Assembly (NCBI GenBank): GCA_903859225.1
Contig: CAIOLV010000054.1
Coordinates: 1-7,974 of the forward strand
Length of the DNA: 7,974 nt
Origin: an uncultured bacterium
GTDB taxonomy: Bacteria; Bipolaricaulota; Bipolaricaulia; UBA7950; UBA9294
Direction of reading: 5' to 3'
Within the stretch, counting starts at the first letter, position 1. Each line of letters begins with the position of its first letter. Shown in pieces: positions 1 through 5,629 of the stretch. Made by a program: the position numbers and the translations under genes. The notes under the pieces are model-generated. The model made no database searches, was not told the DNA's origin, and saw only the letters and a program-made list of their open reading frames with translations.

Positions 1-2
1 CG

Positions 3-890
3 GTGTCGGTGTTCGCCCGGATGGTTCCCGAGCAGAAGCTCCAGCTGATCCGGGTGCTGCGGCTCGAGGGCCACGTCGTGGGGATGACCGGTGACGGGGT
101 CAACGACGCCCCCGCGCTGCGGGCCGCCGACATCGGCATCGCGATGGGCCGTCGCGGCACCGATGTCGCCCGCGAGGCCGCTTCTCTGGTCCTGCTGGAC
201 GACGAGTTCTCGTCGATCGTCGCCGCCATCCGTCTCGGCCGCCGCATCTTCGACAACATCAAGAAGGCGGTATCGTTCATTCTCGCCGTGCACGTGCCGA
301 TCGCCGGGCTGTCGATCATCCCCGTGTTCTTCCGCGACTGGCCGCTCCTGTTGCTTCCTGTGCACATCGTGTTCCTCGAGCTCGTCATCGATCCCTCATG
401 CACCCTCGTGTTTGAGGCCGAGGAGGCCGAGTCGGGCATCATGTCGCGTCCGCCGCGCAATCCGAACGAGCGCCTGTTCTCCGCCTCGACGATAGGAGTC
501 GCCATCCTTCAGGGCCTCAGCGTGTTGGCCGTCTGCCTGGGGGTCTTCCTGTACGCCCGCCACAGTCACACGGCGGACGCCGCGCGCGCGCTGACGTTCA
601 CGACCCTCGTCGTCGCTTTCCTTCTCATCATCCTGACCAACCGCTCGTGGCAACGCAGCATCCTCGCGATGATGCGCGCGCCGAACCGAGCGCTGTGGTG
701 GGTGCTCGTCGGGGCAACCGCGTTCCTGGCGCTGATCCTCCTCATCCCGGTAGCCCGCGGCGTCTTCCACTTTGCTCCTCTGCATCCGCTGGACGCCGTC
801 GTGAGTGTTGGAGCGGGAATCCTCTGGGTGGCCTGGTACGAGGCATTGAAAGTGGTTCGCCGGCGCCGACACGCGCACTCTGCCGCGTAG
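3..890 (+). CDS. Cation-translocating P-type ATPase, C-terminal part (5' end outside window)
   Basis: This is the C-terminal ~295 residues of an ATP-driven inner-membrane cation pump; the actuator domain, the DKTG phosphorylation site and M1-M4 lie upstream of the window. The hinge motif TGDGVNDAPAL (residues 29-39 of the visible part) closes the P domain and is diagnostic of P-type ATPases. Hydrophobic segments follow at about 89-110, 113-137, 160-185, 196-212, 229-250 and 262-284, which fits M5 to M10 of the P2 (Ca/Na/K-like) class rather than the heavy-metal P1B class. M6 has the family-typical stretch ELVIDPSCTLVFEAE (126-140), with Asp130 a likely ion ligand. M5 lacks the Asn and Glu ligands expected in SERCA-type calcium pumps, so the transported ion is uncertain. 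The protein ends in a basic tail (RRRRH). The GTG at position 3 is an internal Val codon, not the start. No clear terminator follows; only a 5-bp stem (897-909) without a T-run is seen. Confidence 0.93.
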   Translation: MSVFARMVPEQKLQLIRVLRLEGHVVGMTGDGVNDAPALRAADIGIAMGRRGTDVAREAASLVLLDDEFSSIVAAIRLGRRIFDNIKKAVSFILAVHVPIAGLSIIPVFFRDWPLLLLPVHIVFLELVIDPSCTLVFEAEEAESGIMSRPPRNPNERLFSASTIGVAILQGLSVLAVCLGVFLYARHSHTADAARALTFTTLVVAFLLIILTNRSWQRSILAMMRAPNRALWWVLVGATAFLALILLIPVARGVFHFAPLHPLDAVVSVGAGILWVAWYEALKVVRRRRHAHSAA

Positions 891-943
891 TGTCCAGGCC
901 GCGTCGGCCGCGTCCGCGCGGGTCCTGCAGAAATCGGACGTTG

Positions 944-952
944 TGGTACACT
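944..952 (+). promoter_or_regulatory. Probable extended -10 promoter of the DUF1573-rhodanese gene
   Basis: TGG followed directly by TACACT (947-952) matches an extended -10 element (TGN plus 4 of 6 consensus bases). It lies in the 130-bp gap before the gene at 1021. Transcription would start near 959-960, leaving a ~60-nt leader. No convincing -35 hexamer is visible, which is tolerable for an extended -10 promoter. The call rests on motif match and position only. Confidence 0.4.
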
Positions 953-1009
953 AATGGCTTCGTCGCGGGTACATACCTCATCGTGGAACAAACAGGAAAA
1001 GAGGACAAC

Positions 1010-1014
1010 GGAGG
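1010..1014 (+). promoter_or_regulatory. Ribosome-binding site GGAGG
   Basis: GGAGG lies 6 nt upstream of the ATG at 1021. It fixes that start, which also places a signal peptide at the N-terminus. Confidence 0.8.
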
Positions 1015-1020
1015 TCTTCG

Positions 1021-1722
1021 ATGAAGAGATTCGCCGTACTGCTCTGCGCGCTGGGGCTGTTCGGAGTCGCGGCCGTCGCCGCGCCGATGATCAGCGTCGA
1101 CAACTCGATCTACTCGGTCACCGTGCAATCGGGCTCGCTCGTCAGCCACTCGTTCGTCGTCACGAACGTGGGCGATGAGCCCCTCAACATCACAGACGTG
1201 CGCACTTCCTGCGGGTGCACAACGGCGGCGTTGTCCAAGCGAGATCTCGCCCCCGGCGAGTCGGTAAACGTCGAGGCGACCGTCAACACGACAGGGTTCC
1301 GGGGAACGGTGACCCGCACGGTCAGCGTGACGACCAACGACCCTTCCAGCCCGACCGCCGTGCTGCAGATCGTCGTGACGATCGCCGAGTCCACAGCACC
1401 TATCATCCAGGAGATCTCCGTCACGGACCTCAAGCTCGTGTTCTACTTCCTGATCGACGTGCGCACGGCGGAGGAGTACGCGGCCGGCCACCTGTTCGGA
1501 GCCATGAACATCCCGCTCTCGGAGTTCCAGACGAACCTCGCAAGCTGGCTGCCGCGGCTGCCGCGCGAGGTCCCGATCATCCTCTACTGCCTGGCCGGAG
1601 CCCGCAGCCTCCAGGCGGCGACGATTCTCGTCGAGGCCGGGTTGGCGAACGTGCTCGACCTAACGGGCGGGATCACGGCGTGGAACAACGCCTTCGGCGC
1701 GGGATACCTCTTCGCGTTGTAG
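1021..1722 (+). CDS. Exported DUF1573-rhodanese fusion protein with intact catalytic Cys
   Basis: 233-residue protein with three parts. Residues 1-21 are a Sec signal peptide (MKRF, a hydrophobic core, then VAAVAAP), so it should act outside the cytoplasmic membrane. Residues ~25-122 are a DUF1573 domain, an immunoglobulin-like fold of the ASH type, with the hallmark SCGCTTA at 63-69 (Cys64, Cys66). Residues ~132-230 are a rhodanese domain with IDVRTAEEYAAGH (145-157), the active-site loop CLAGARS (Cys190, Arg195) and the C-terminal GGITAW motif (216-221). CxxGxR is the canonical sulfurtransferase loop, so persulfide transfer from or to an unknown partner is plausible; rhodaneses can also be simple thiol carriers. 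A good ribosome-binding site and a possible extended -10 element precede it, and a terminator follows at 1763-1802, so it is probably monocistronic. A paralog with two Cys-less rhodanese domains is encoded at 4468-5526 on the other strand. The substrate is unknown. Confidence 0.9.
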   Translation: MKRFAVLLCALGLFGVAAVAAPMISVDNSIYSVTVQSGSLVSHSFVVTNVGDEPLNITDVRTSCGCTTAALSKRDLAPGESVNVEATVNTTGFRGTVTRTVSVTTNDPSSPTAVLQIVVTIAESTAPIIQEISVTDLKLVFYFLIDVRTAEEYAAGHLFGAMNIPLSEFQTNLASWLPRLPREVPIILYCLAGARSLQAATILVEAGLANVLDLTGGITAWNNAFGAGYLFAL

Positions 1723-1762
1723 AGCGATCGGGCCGGACGCAGGCGCAGAAATCGATCCCAGA

Positions 1763-1802
1763 GAGCGGCTCTTCCTTCAGGAGGGGCCGCTCCTTCTTCT
1801 CC
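1763..1802 (+). terminator. Rho-independent terminator after the DUF1573-rhodanese gene
   Basis: GAGCGGCTCTTC (1763-1774) pairs with GAGGGGCCGCTC (1781-1792) through 12 base pairs including two G-T wobbles, around a 6-nt loop. A pyrimidine-rich tail (CTTCTTCTCC) follows. It begins 40 nt past the stop codon and separates this gene from the VOC-AraC unit. Confidence 0.75.
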
Positions 1803-1847
1803 GCGAGGCGCCGCGCCCGAACGGACCCTCGGGCGGCCGACTCCCTG

Positions 1848-1853
1848 TATGAT
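1848..1853 (+). promoter_or_regulatory. Possible -10 element for the VOC-AraC unit
   Basis: TATGAT (5 of 6 consensus) lies between the terminator and the GTG at 1881. A start near 1860 would leave a ~20-nt leader carrying the ribosome-binding site. No good -35 is visible; an activator such as the AraC protein encoded downstream might compensate, but that is inference. Confidence 0.4.
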
Positions 1854-1871
1854 CGGAGCGAACGAAGGACG

Positions 1872-1876
1872 GGAGG
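1872..1876 (+). promoter_or_regulatory. Ribosome-binding site fixing a GTG start
   Basis: GGAGG within GGGAGGG lies 4 nt upstream of the GTG at 1881. The reading frame is open much further upstream, through the previous gene's coding region and its terminator, so this site is what fixes the start. Confidence 0.75.
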
Positions 1877-1880
1877 GATC

Positions 1881-2246
1881 GTGGGACAAGGCAATGTGGC
1901 GCACATCGAACTCGCGACGAATGACCTCGCGGCATCGCGCCGTTTCTACGAACGGGCCTTTGGCTGGCGATTCGAGGAAGCCCCTGGCATGGAGAAGTAC
2001 GTGATGTTCTCGACCCCGAACGGCCAGGGCGGTGGATTCGACGCTGGGCCGCGATCCAGCGGACCGTCCGCCACCGGCCCGATCCTGCACATCGAGGTGG
2101 TCGACATCGATGCCACGCTCGCCCAGATCGGCGGGATGGGCGGCAAGACGCTCGTGCCGAAGACGAAGATCTCCGACGAGCACGGCCACTTCGCACTCTT
2201 CCTCGACAATGTCGGGAATCGTCTTGGGTTGTGGAGCCCTACCTAG
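1881..2246 (+). CDS. VOC family protein (glyoxalase/bleomycin-resistance/dioxygenase fold)
   Basis: 121-residue single-module vicinal-oxygen-chelate protein, a usual length for the family. The opening NVAHIELATNDLAASRRFYERAFGW (5-29) is the typical first beta-alpha unit. The second half opens with ILHIEVVDIDATLAQI (68-83) and closes with NVGNRLGLW (110-118). His8 and His70 occupy the usual metal-ligand positions; the acidic ligand often found after GLW is replaced by Ser119, so metal binding is not assured. Members include glyoxalase I, antibiotic-binding proteins and dioxygenases, and sequence alone does not pick the substrate. The GTG start is chosen for its ribosome-binding site and because residues upstream of it do not belong to the fold. 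Only 6 nt separate its stop from the AraC-family gene, so the two are almost certainly co-transcribed and probably translationally coupled. This context suggests a drug- or metabolite-binding role sensed by the regulator. Confidence 0.88.
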   Translation: MGQGNVAHIELATNDLAASRRFYERAFGWRFEEAPGMEKYVMFSTPNGQGGGFDAGPRSSGPSATGPILHIEVVDIDATLAQIGGMGGKTLVPKTKISDEHGHFALFLDNVGNRLGLWSPT

Positions 2247-2252
2247 AGCACC

Positions 2253-3206
2253 GTGATCGACCAAGAAGAACTCCGCCGGCGCGAGTACGTGGGGCGGATC
2301 AACCGCGTCATGGACTACATCCAGGCACATCTCGCCGGCGACCTTGGGCTCGAGTCCCTCGCCCGGGTGGCCGGCTTCTCGCCGTTCCACTTCCATCGGG
2401 TGTTCCGAGCCGTCGTGGGAGAGACCCTCAACGATTTCATCCGCCGTGTCCGCGTCGGCGCGGCAGCGAACCGCCTACTCAGCAACCCGCGCGAGTCGAT
2501 CACCGAGATTGCTGTCGCGTGCGGCTACTCGTCGCCGTCGGCGTTCGCCCGCGAGTTCCGCAACGCGTTCGGGACCAGCGCGTCCGAGTTCCGGAGCGGC
2601 GGGCGTGACGCTGCGCGCAAGATCCGACAATCGGAAAGCAAGAACGGTGAAGCGGAAAGCAAGCGACGAAAAGACTCCCCGGCGGATCCTGCCTACACTC
2701 CGAGCAACTCATCCTCGAGGAGGACCCCGATGAAGTTCAGTGTCGAAGTGAAGCAGATGCCGGAGTGGAACGTCGTCTACGCGCGGCACATCGGCGCGTA
2801 CAACAAGATCAGCGGAGCGTTCGAGCGCATCTTCAAATGGGCGGGACCGCGAGGCCTGGTACGGTTCCCGGAGACAAAGTCCCTCGCCGTCTACCACGAC
2901 AGCCCGGAGGTCACCGATCCGACGAAGCTGCGCTCCGACGCGTGCCTGACGGTACCGCAAGGGACGAAGGTCGACGGCGAGATCGGAACGATGAAAATCG
3001 CGGGGGGCCTGTTCGCGGTCGCCCACGTCGAGATCGACGTGACCCAGTTCGGCGAGGCGTGGGACAAGCTCATCGGCGAGTGGATGCCGAAGAGCGGCTA
3101 CCAGCCGGACGACCGGATGTGCTACGAGATGTACCTCAATGATCCCGAGACGGATCCCGAGAAGAAGTGGAAGGTCGACATCTGCGAGCCGATTCGTCCC
3201 CTCTAG
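2253..3206 (+). CDS. AraC-family transcriptional regulator with C-terminal GyrI-like effector domain
   Basis: 317-residue cytoplasmic regulator. Residues ~14-115 are an AraC DNA-binding domain with two helix-turn-helix units: LESLARVAGFSPFHFHRVFR (33-52) and ITEIAVACGYSSPSAFAREF (83-102). Residues ~160-317 are a GyrI-like (SbmC/Rob-type) small-molecule-binding domain with VVYARHIGAY (174-183), YHDSP (214-218), GGLFAVAHVE (251-260) and CYEMYLNDP (290-298). Proteins of this layout bind hydrophobic or cationic compounds and control resistance or efflux genes. The GTG start lies 6 nt after the VOC stop with only a weak GAG upstream, so translation probably depends on coupling. The ~45-residue linker (115-159) is highly charged and Ser/Arg-rich and reads like translated intergenic DNA. 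It ends in a strong ribosome-binding site and an in-frame ATG at 2730, so the GyrI-like domain may also be made alone (see findings). The likely target is its own operon promoter, by inference. Confidence 0.92.
   Translation: MIDQEELRRREYVGRINRVMDYIQAHLAGDLGLESLARVAGFSPFHFHRVFRAVVGETLNDFIRRVRVGAAANRLLSNPRESITEIAVACGYSSPSAFAREFRNAFGTSASEFRSGGRDAARKIRQSESKNGEAESKRRKDSPADPAYTPSNSSSRRTPMKFSVEVKQMPEWNVVYARHIGAYNKISGAFERIFKWAGPRGLVRFPETKSLAVYHDSPEVTDPTKLRSDACLTVPQGTKVDGEIGTMKIAGGLFAVAHVEIDVTQFGEAWDKLIGEWMPKSGYQPDDRMCYEMYLNDPETDPEKKWKVDICEPIRPL
2717..2732 (+). promoter_or_regulatory. Internal ribosome-binding site and ATG for a stand-alone GyrI-like protein
   Basis: GAGGAGG (2717-2723) lies 6 nt before an in-frame ATG at 2730, inside the AraC-GyrI coding sequence and exactly at the linker/GyrI junction. 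The product would be a 158-residue GyrI-like protein starting MKFSVEVKQMP, a normal length for stand-alone members. A -10-like TACACT (2694-2699), the same hexamer as at 947-952, lies 30 nt upstream of the ATG. This is the best ribosome-binding site in the operon, better than that of the full-length protein. Confidence 0.55.
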
Positions 3207-3229
3207 ACTAAGCGACCCATACAGCATCA

Positions 3230-3260
3230 GGCGCCCCGGCCTCGCCGGGGCGCCCTTCTT
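3230..3260 (+). terminator. Rho-independent terminator after the VOC-AraC unit
   Basis: GGCGCCCCGGC (3230-3240) pairs perfectly over 11 bp with GCCGGGGCGCC (3244-3254) around a 3-nt loop, followed by CTTCTT. It starts 24 nt after the AraC stop codon and lies wholly in the gap before the aldo/keto reductase. Confidence 0.85.
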
Positions 3261-3292
3261 GATCCGGGTTCGCCGTTCGCCGACCATGCGTC

Positions 3293-3298
3293 GGGAGG
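3293..3298 (+). promoter_or_regulatory. Ribosome-binding site fixing a GTG start
   Basis: GGGAGG lies 4 nt before the GTG at 3303. It supports this start, from which the aldo/keto reductase N-terminus (YRTFGR) begins at once. Confidence 0.75.
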
Positions 3299-3302
3299 TG
3301 CC

Positions 3303-4460
3303 GTGCACTATCGAACGTTCGGACGACTCGATTGGAAGCCCTCGGCTCTCGGATTCGGGTCGATGCGCCTCCCTATCCTCGACGGCGACCACGGAAAGAT
3401 CGACGAAGCGCTCGCGACGCGGATGATCCGAACGGCCATCGATGCCGGCGTCAACTACGTCGACACCGCATGGCCCTACCACAACGAGCAATCGGAGCGC
3501 TTCCTCGGCCGCTGCCTGCGGGATGGGTATCGCGACCGCATCCGCCTTGCGACCAAGATGCCGTCGTGGCTCGCTGAGACGCCGGCGGACTTCGATCGCT
3601 TCCTCGACGAGCAGCGTCGCCGCCTCGAGACGGAGACGATCGACTTCTACCTTCTCCACGCGCTTGACAAGGAACGCTGGCCGAGGCTGCGCGACCTCGG
3701 GATCCGCGAGTGGGCCGAGCGCGCCAAGCGCGACGGCCGGATCGGGCAGTTCGGTTTCTCGTTCCACGATGACCTCGCGACATTCCGCGAGATCGTCGAT
3801 GCCTACGACTGGGGGCTCTGCCAGATCCAGTACAACTTCATGGACGTCGAGTTCCAGGCTGGACGAGCCGGATTGCGCTACGCGGCCGAGCGCGGCATCG
3901 CCGTTGTCGTCATGGAACCGTTGCGCGGCGGCTTACTCGCCCGCCCCGCCCCGCGGGCCGTCGCCGCGCTGTGGGACTCCGCCACGACGAGGCGCACGCA
4001 AGCCGAGTGGGCGCTCCAGTGGATCTGGAACGATCCGGACGTCTCGCTCGCTCTCTCCGGCATGTCCGCGATGAGTCACGTCGAGGAGAACCTAGCGAGC
4101 GCCGAGCGCTCGGGCACCGGATCGCTCAACGGCGAAGAACTCCACCTCGTCGACCGCGTTCGCGATGCGTATCGCGCCATCGCCCCGATTCCGTGCACCA
4201 GCTGCCGCTACTGCCAACCGTGCCCGCAGGGCGTGGACATTCCCCGCGTATTCGCACTCTATAACGACGGGGTCGCATACGGCGCCGTCGATCGGTCGCG
4301 CTTCGGGTATGCGCGATTCATGAAGCCCGAAGAGCGCGCCGATCGCTGCGTCGCCTGCGGAACGTGCGAAAGTGCGTGTCCGCAAGGGATCGAGATCGTC
4401 GCCTGGCTGAAGAAGGCCCACGAGGCTCTGGCCGCGCAAGGCGGCCAGAGCGAGAAGTAG
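3303..4460 (+). CDS. Aldo/keto reductase with C-terminal two-[4Fe-4S] ferredoxin-like domain
   Basis: 385-residue cytoplasmic oxidoreductase. Residues ~1-285 form the TIM-barrel aldo/keto reductase domain with the catalytic tetrad in place: Asp54 and Tyr59 (VDTAWPYHN), Lys85 (ATKM) and His119 (YLLHALD). VVVMEPLRGG (201-210) is typical of the branch carrying iron-sulfur tails. Residues ~298-362 hold two cluster motifs, CTSCRYCQPCP (Cys298, 301, 304, 307) and CVACGTCESACP (Cys349, 352, 355, 359), enough for two [4Fe-4S] clusters. Such proteins are widespread in anaerobes and are usually annotated as iron-sulfur aldo/keto reductases of unknown substrate; the clusters may pass electrons to or from the nicotinamide site. 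The gene sits between its own ribosome-binding site and a convergent neighbour only 7 nt past its stop. Its last codons overlap an 11-bp perfect inverted repeat (4425-4451). No clear promoter hexamers are visible between the upstream terminator and the start. Confidence 0.93.
   Translation: MHYRTFGRLDWKPSALGFGSMRLPILDGDHGKIDEALATRMIRTAIDAGVNYVDTAWPYHNEQSERFLGRCLRDGYRDRIRLATKMPSWLAETPADFDRFLDEQRRRLETETIDFYLLHALDKERWPRLRDLGIREWAERAKRDGRIGQFGFSFHDDLATFREIVDAYDWGLCQIQYNFMDVEFQAGRAGLRYAAERGIAVVVMEPLRGGLLARPAPRAVAALWDSATTRRTQAEWALQWIWNDPDVSLALSGMSAMSHVEENLASAERSGTGSLNGEELHLVDRVRDAYRAIAPIPCTSCRYCQPCPQGVDIPRVFALYNDGVAYGAVDRSRFGYARFMKPEERADRCVACGTCESACPQGIEIVAWLKKAHEALAAQGGQSEK
4425..4451. other. Perfect 11-bp inverted repeat at a convergent gene junction
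   Basis: GCTCTGGCCGC (4425-4435) and GCGGCCAGAGC (4441-4451) are exact reverse complements around a 5-nt loop. The element lies in the last codons of the aldo/keto reductase and 17-43 nt past the stop of the convergent DUF1573 gene. No T-tract follows on either strand, so it is not a classic terminator. It could still act as a bidirectional stop or RNA-stabilising hairpin. Confidence 0.5.
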
Positions 4461-4467
4461 AGTCCGT

Positions 4468-5526
4468 CTAGCTGGCCGACGAAACGATGAGGTAGTTCGC
4501 GTGCTGCTTCTGCCACTCAGCGAGCCCGCCGAGCAGACTCTGCGCCCGGCTTCCGTGCATCCATAGGTTGTAGACGACGCGGTCGCTGTCCGTCCCATCC
4601 GCGCTGTAGACGATGACCGGAGTCGCCCGCGGCAACGTGTCGATGAACGCGCTGATCTCCGTCTCGGAGAGGTTGAGGGCTCCCGCGATGTGTCCGGCGG
4701 CGAACGCAGACGGGGAACGAAGATCAATCAGAACATAGTCCGACTGGAGCTGCGAGACGTCGTACTGCGACACCGTCCCCGACGTGGAATAGGCGCGCGC
4801 TCCGGACGCGTCGAGGAAGCTCCACGACGCACCCGCTCCTGCCACGACGCGCGCTGAGCCGTAGCTCTTCTGCCACAGATCGAGTCCGCCTCGCAGAGCG
4901 TAGACCGCGGCGAGCCCTCCCACGTGCAGCGCCTGCCCCGCCGCGGAGGAGGTCGAGCCGTTCTGGTCGTAGACGATCGTCAGCGCGCCCGGCGGAAGCG
5001 CCGCGGCGACCGACGCCACTTGGCTCATCGGAAGGTTCATCGCTCCCGCGAGATGGCCGGCGGCGTAGGCTGCCGCGTCGCGGACGTCGAGGAGAACGTA
5101 GGAATCGTAGTAGAGATCGCTCACCGACTTCTGGTACGGCTGCCGGCCGACGACGTTGCCGACGAACGAGACGATCAGTTGGTGCTGCGGCTGGATCGGA
5201 TCATTCGACGTGATCGTGATCGTCCGCACGACGTGACTGGAGAAGCCTTCCGTGTCGAGGATTGCGTAGAGCCCGACGCTCTCTCCCGGCTGGAGGCGGT
5301 TCTTCGCGAGTTCGGCCGTCGTGCAGTGGCAGCCGGGGATCGCGCTCTCGATCACCAGTTCCTGATCGCCGACGTTCGATAGGACGAACGTATGCACGAC
5401 CGCGATCCCTTCCACCGTGTCGGGGTAGTTGTACGTCGCGAGATCGACGGCGATCCGCGGGGCAGCGGTGGCTCCGACGGCGACCGCGGAAACCAATAGC
5501 ACGAGAAGAGCGAGCGTCCTTGTCAT
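4468..5526 (-). CDS. Exported DUF1573 protein with two degenerate rhodanese domains
   Basis: 352-residue protein. Residues 1-21 are a Sec signal peptide (MTRT, hydrophobic core, GATAAP). DUF1573 spans ~25-125, with GCHCTTAEL at 65-73 keeping the CxC pair (Cys66, Cys68). The first rhodanese domain (~133-222) has LDVRDAAAYAAGH (146-158) and GGLDLW (213-218), but its active-site loop reads DQNGSTSS: Asp187 replaces Cys. The second (~253-345) has IDLRSPSAFAAGH (267-279) and GGLAEW (333-338), but its loop reads SADGTDSD: Ser308 replaces Cys. The basic loop residue is also lost in both. The folds look intact but cannot form a persulfide, so binding or regulation is more likely than catalysis. The start is chosen at the ATG at 5526 because AGGAG lies 4 nt upstream and the signal peptide begins there; the frame is open further upstream but reads basic, unfold-like sequence. 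Its stop is 7 nt from that of the convergent aldo/keto reductase. It is related to the active protein at 1021-1722. Confidence 0.92.
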   Translation of the reverse strand: MTRTLALLVLLVSAVAVGATAAPRIAVDLATYNYPDTVEGIAVVHTFVLSNVGDQELVIESAIPGCHCTTAELAKNRLQPGESVGLYAILDTEGFSSHVVRTITITSNDPIQPQHQLIVSFVGNVVGRQPYQKSVSDLYYDSYVLLDVRDAAAYAAGHLAGAMNLPMSQVASVAAALPPGALTIVYDQNGSTSSAAGQALHVGGLAAVYALRGGLDLWQKSYGSARVVAGAGASWSFLDASGARAYSTSGTVSQYDVSQLQSDYVLIDLRSPSAFAAGHIAGALNLSETEISAFIDTLPRATPVIVYSADGTDSDRVVYNLWMHGSRAQSLLGGLAEWQKQHANYLIVSSAS

Positions 5527-5530
5527 GGTT

Positions 5531-5535
5531 CTCCT
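5531..5535 (-). promoter_or_regulatory. Ribosome-binding site AGGAG
   Basis: On the minus strand AGGAG lies 4 nt upstream of the ATG at 5526. It fixes the start of the two-rhodanese protein at its signal peptide. Confidence 0.75.
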
Positions 5536-5555
5536 TTTCACACAGCTCTTGACGT

Positions 5556-5561
5556 ATTCTA
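5556..5561 (-). promoter_or_regulatory. Possible -10 element for the two-rhodanese gene
   Basis: TAGAAT on the minus strand (5 of 6 consensus) ends 29 nt before the ATG, leaving room for a short leader with the ribosome-binding site. No -35 match is visible at 16-18 nt. Confidence 0.4.
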
Positions 5562-5608
5562 CCGCGCAGCACGGCGAAGGTTCCCGCGAGCCCGAGCGGC
5601 GGGCCGGG

Positions 5609-5614
5609 TATACT
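5609..5614 (+). promoter_or_regulatory. Possible -10 element for the RIO kinase gene
   Basis: TATACT (5 of 6 consensus) stands out in very GC-rich surroundings. It predicts transcription from about 5621, only ~9 nt before the GTG at 5630. It lies ~48 bp from the oppositely oriented -10 at 5556-5561, giving a compact divergent promoter region. No convincing -35. Confidence 0.4.
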
Positions 5615-5629
5615 CCAAGCATCACCGTC

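Noticed and set aside
897..909. Small hairpin after the P-type ATPase gene.
   Set aside because: Only 5 bp of stem and no T-tract; too weak to call a terminator.
1215..1880. Long in-frame extension upstream of the VOC protein.
   Set aside because: It overlaps the DUF1573-rhodanese gene in another frame and crosses a terminator; its residues are Arg/Pro-rich shadow sequence.
3148..3172. Short direct repeat of GGATCCCGAGA-like units.
   Set aside because: It encodes DPETDPEK within the GyrI-like domain and has only two copies; coding constraint explains it.
2709..3767. A 352-codon open frame on the minus strand opposite the AraC and aldo/keto reductase genes.
   Set aside because: It is antisense to two well-supported genes and crosses their terminator; high GC content makes such long shadows common.
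5429..5629. Upstream extension of the RIO kinase reading frame, with an ATG at 5525 and a TTG at 5549.
   Set aside because: This stretch is antisense to the signal peptide and promoter of the divergent gene, encodes no RIO-like sequence, and lies upstream of the likely promoter at 5609.
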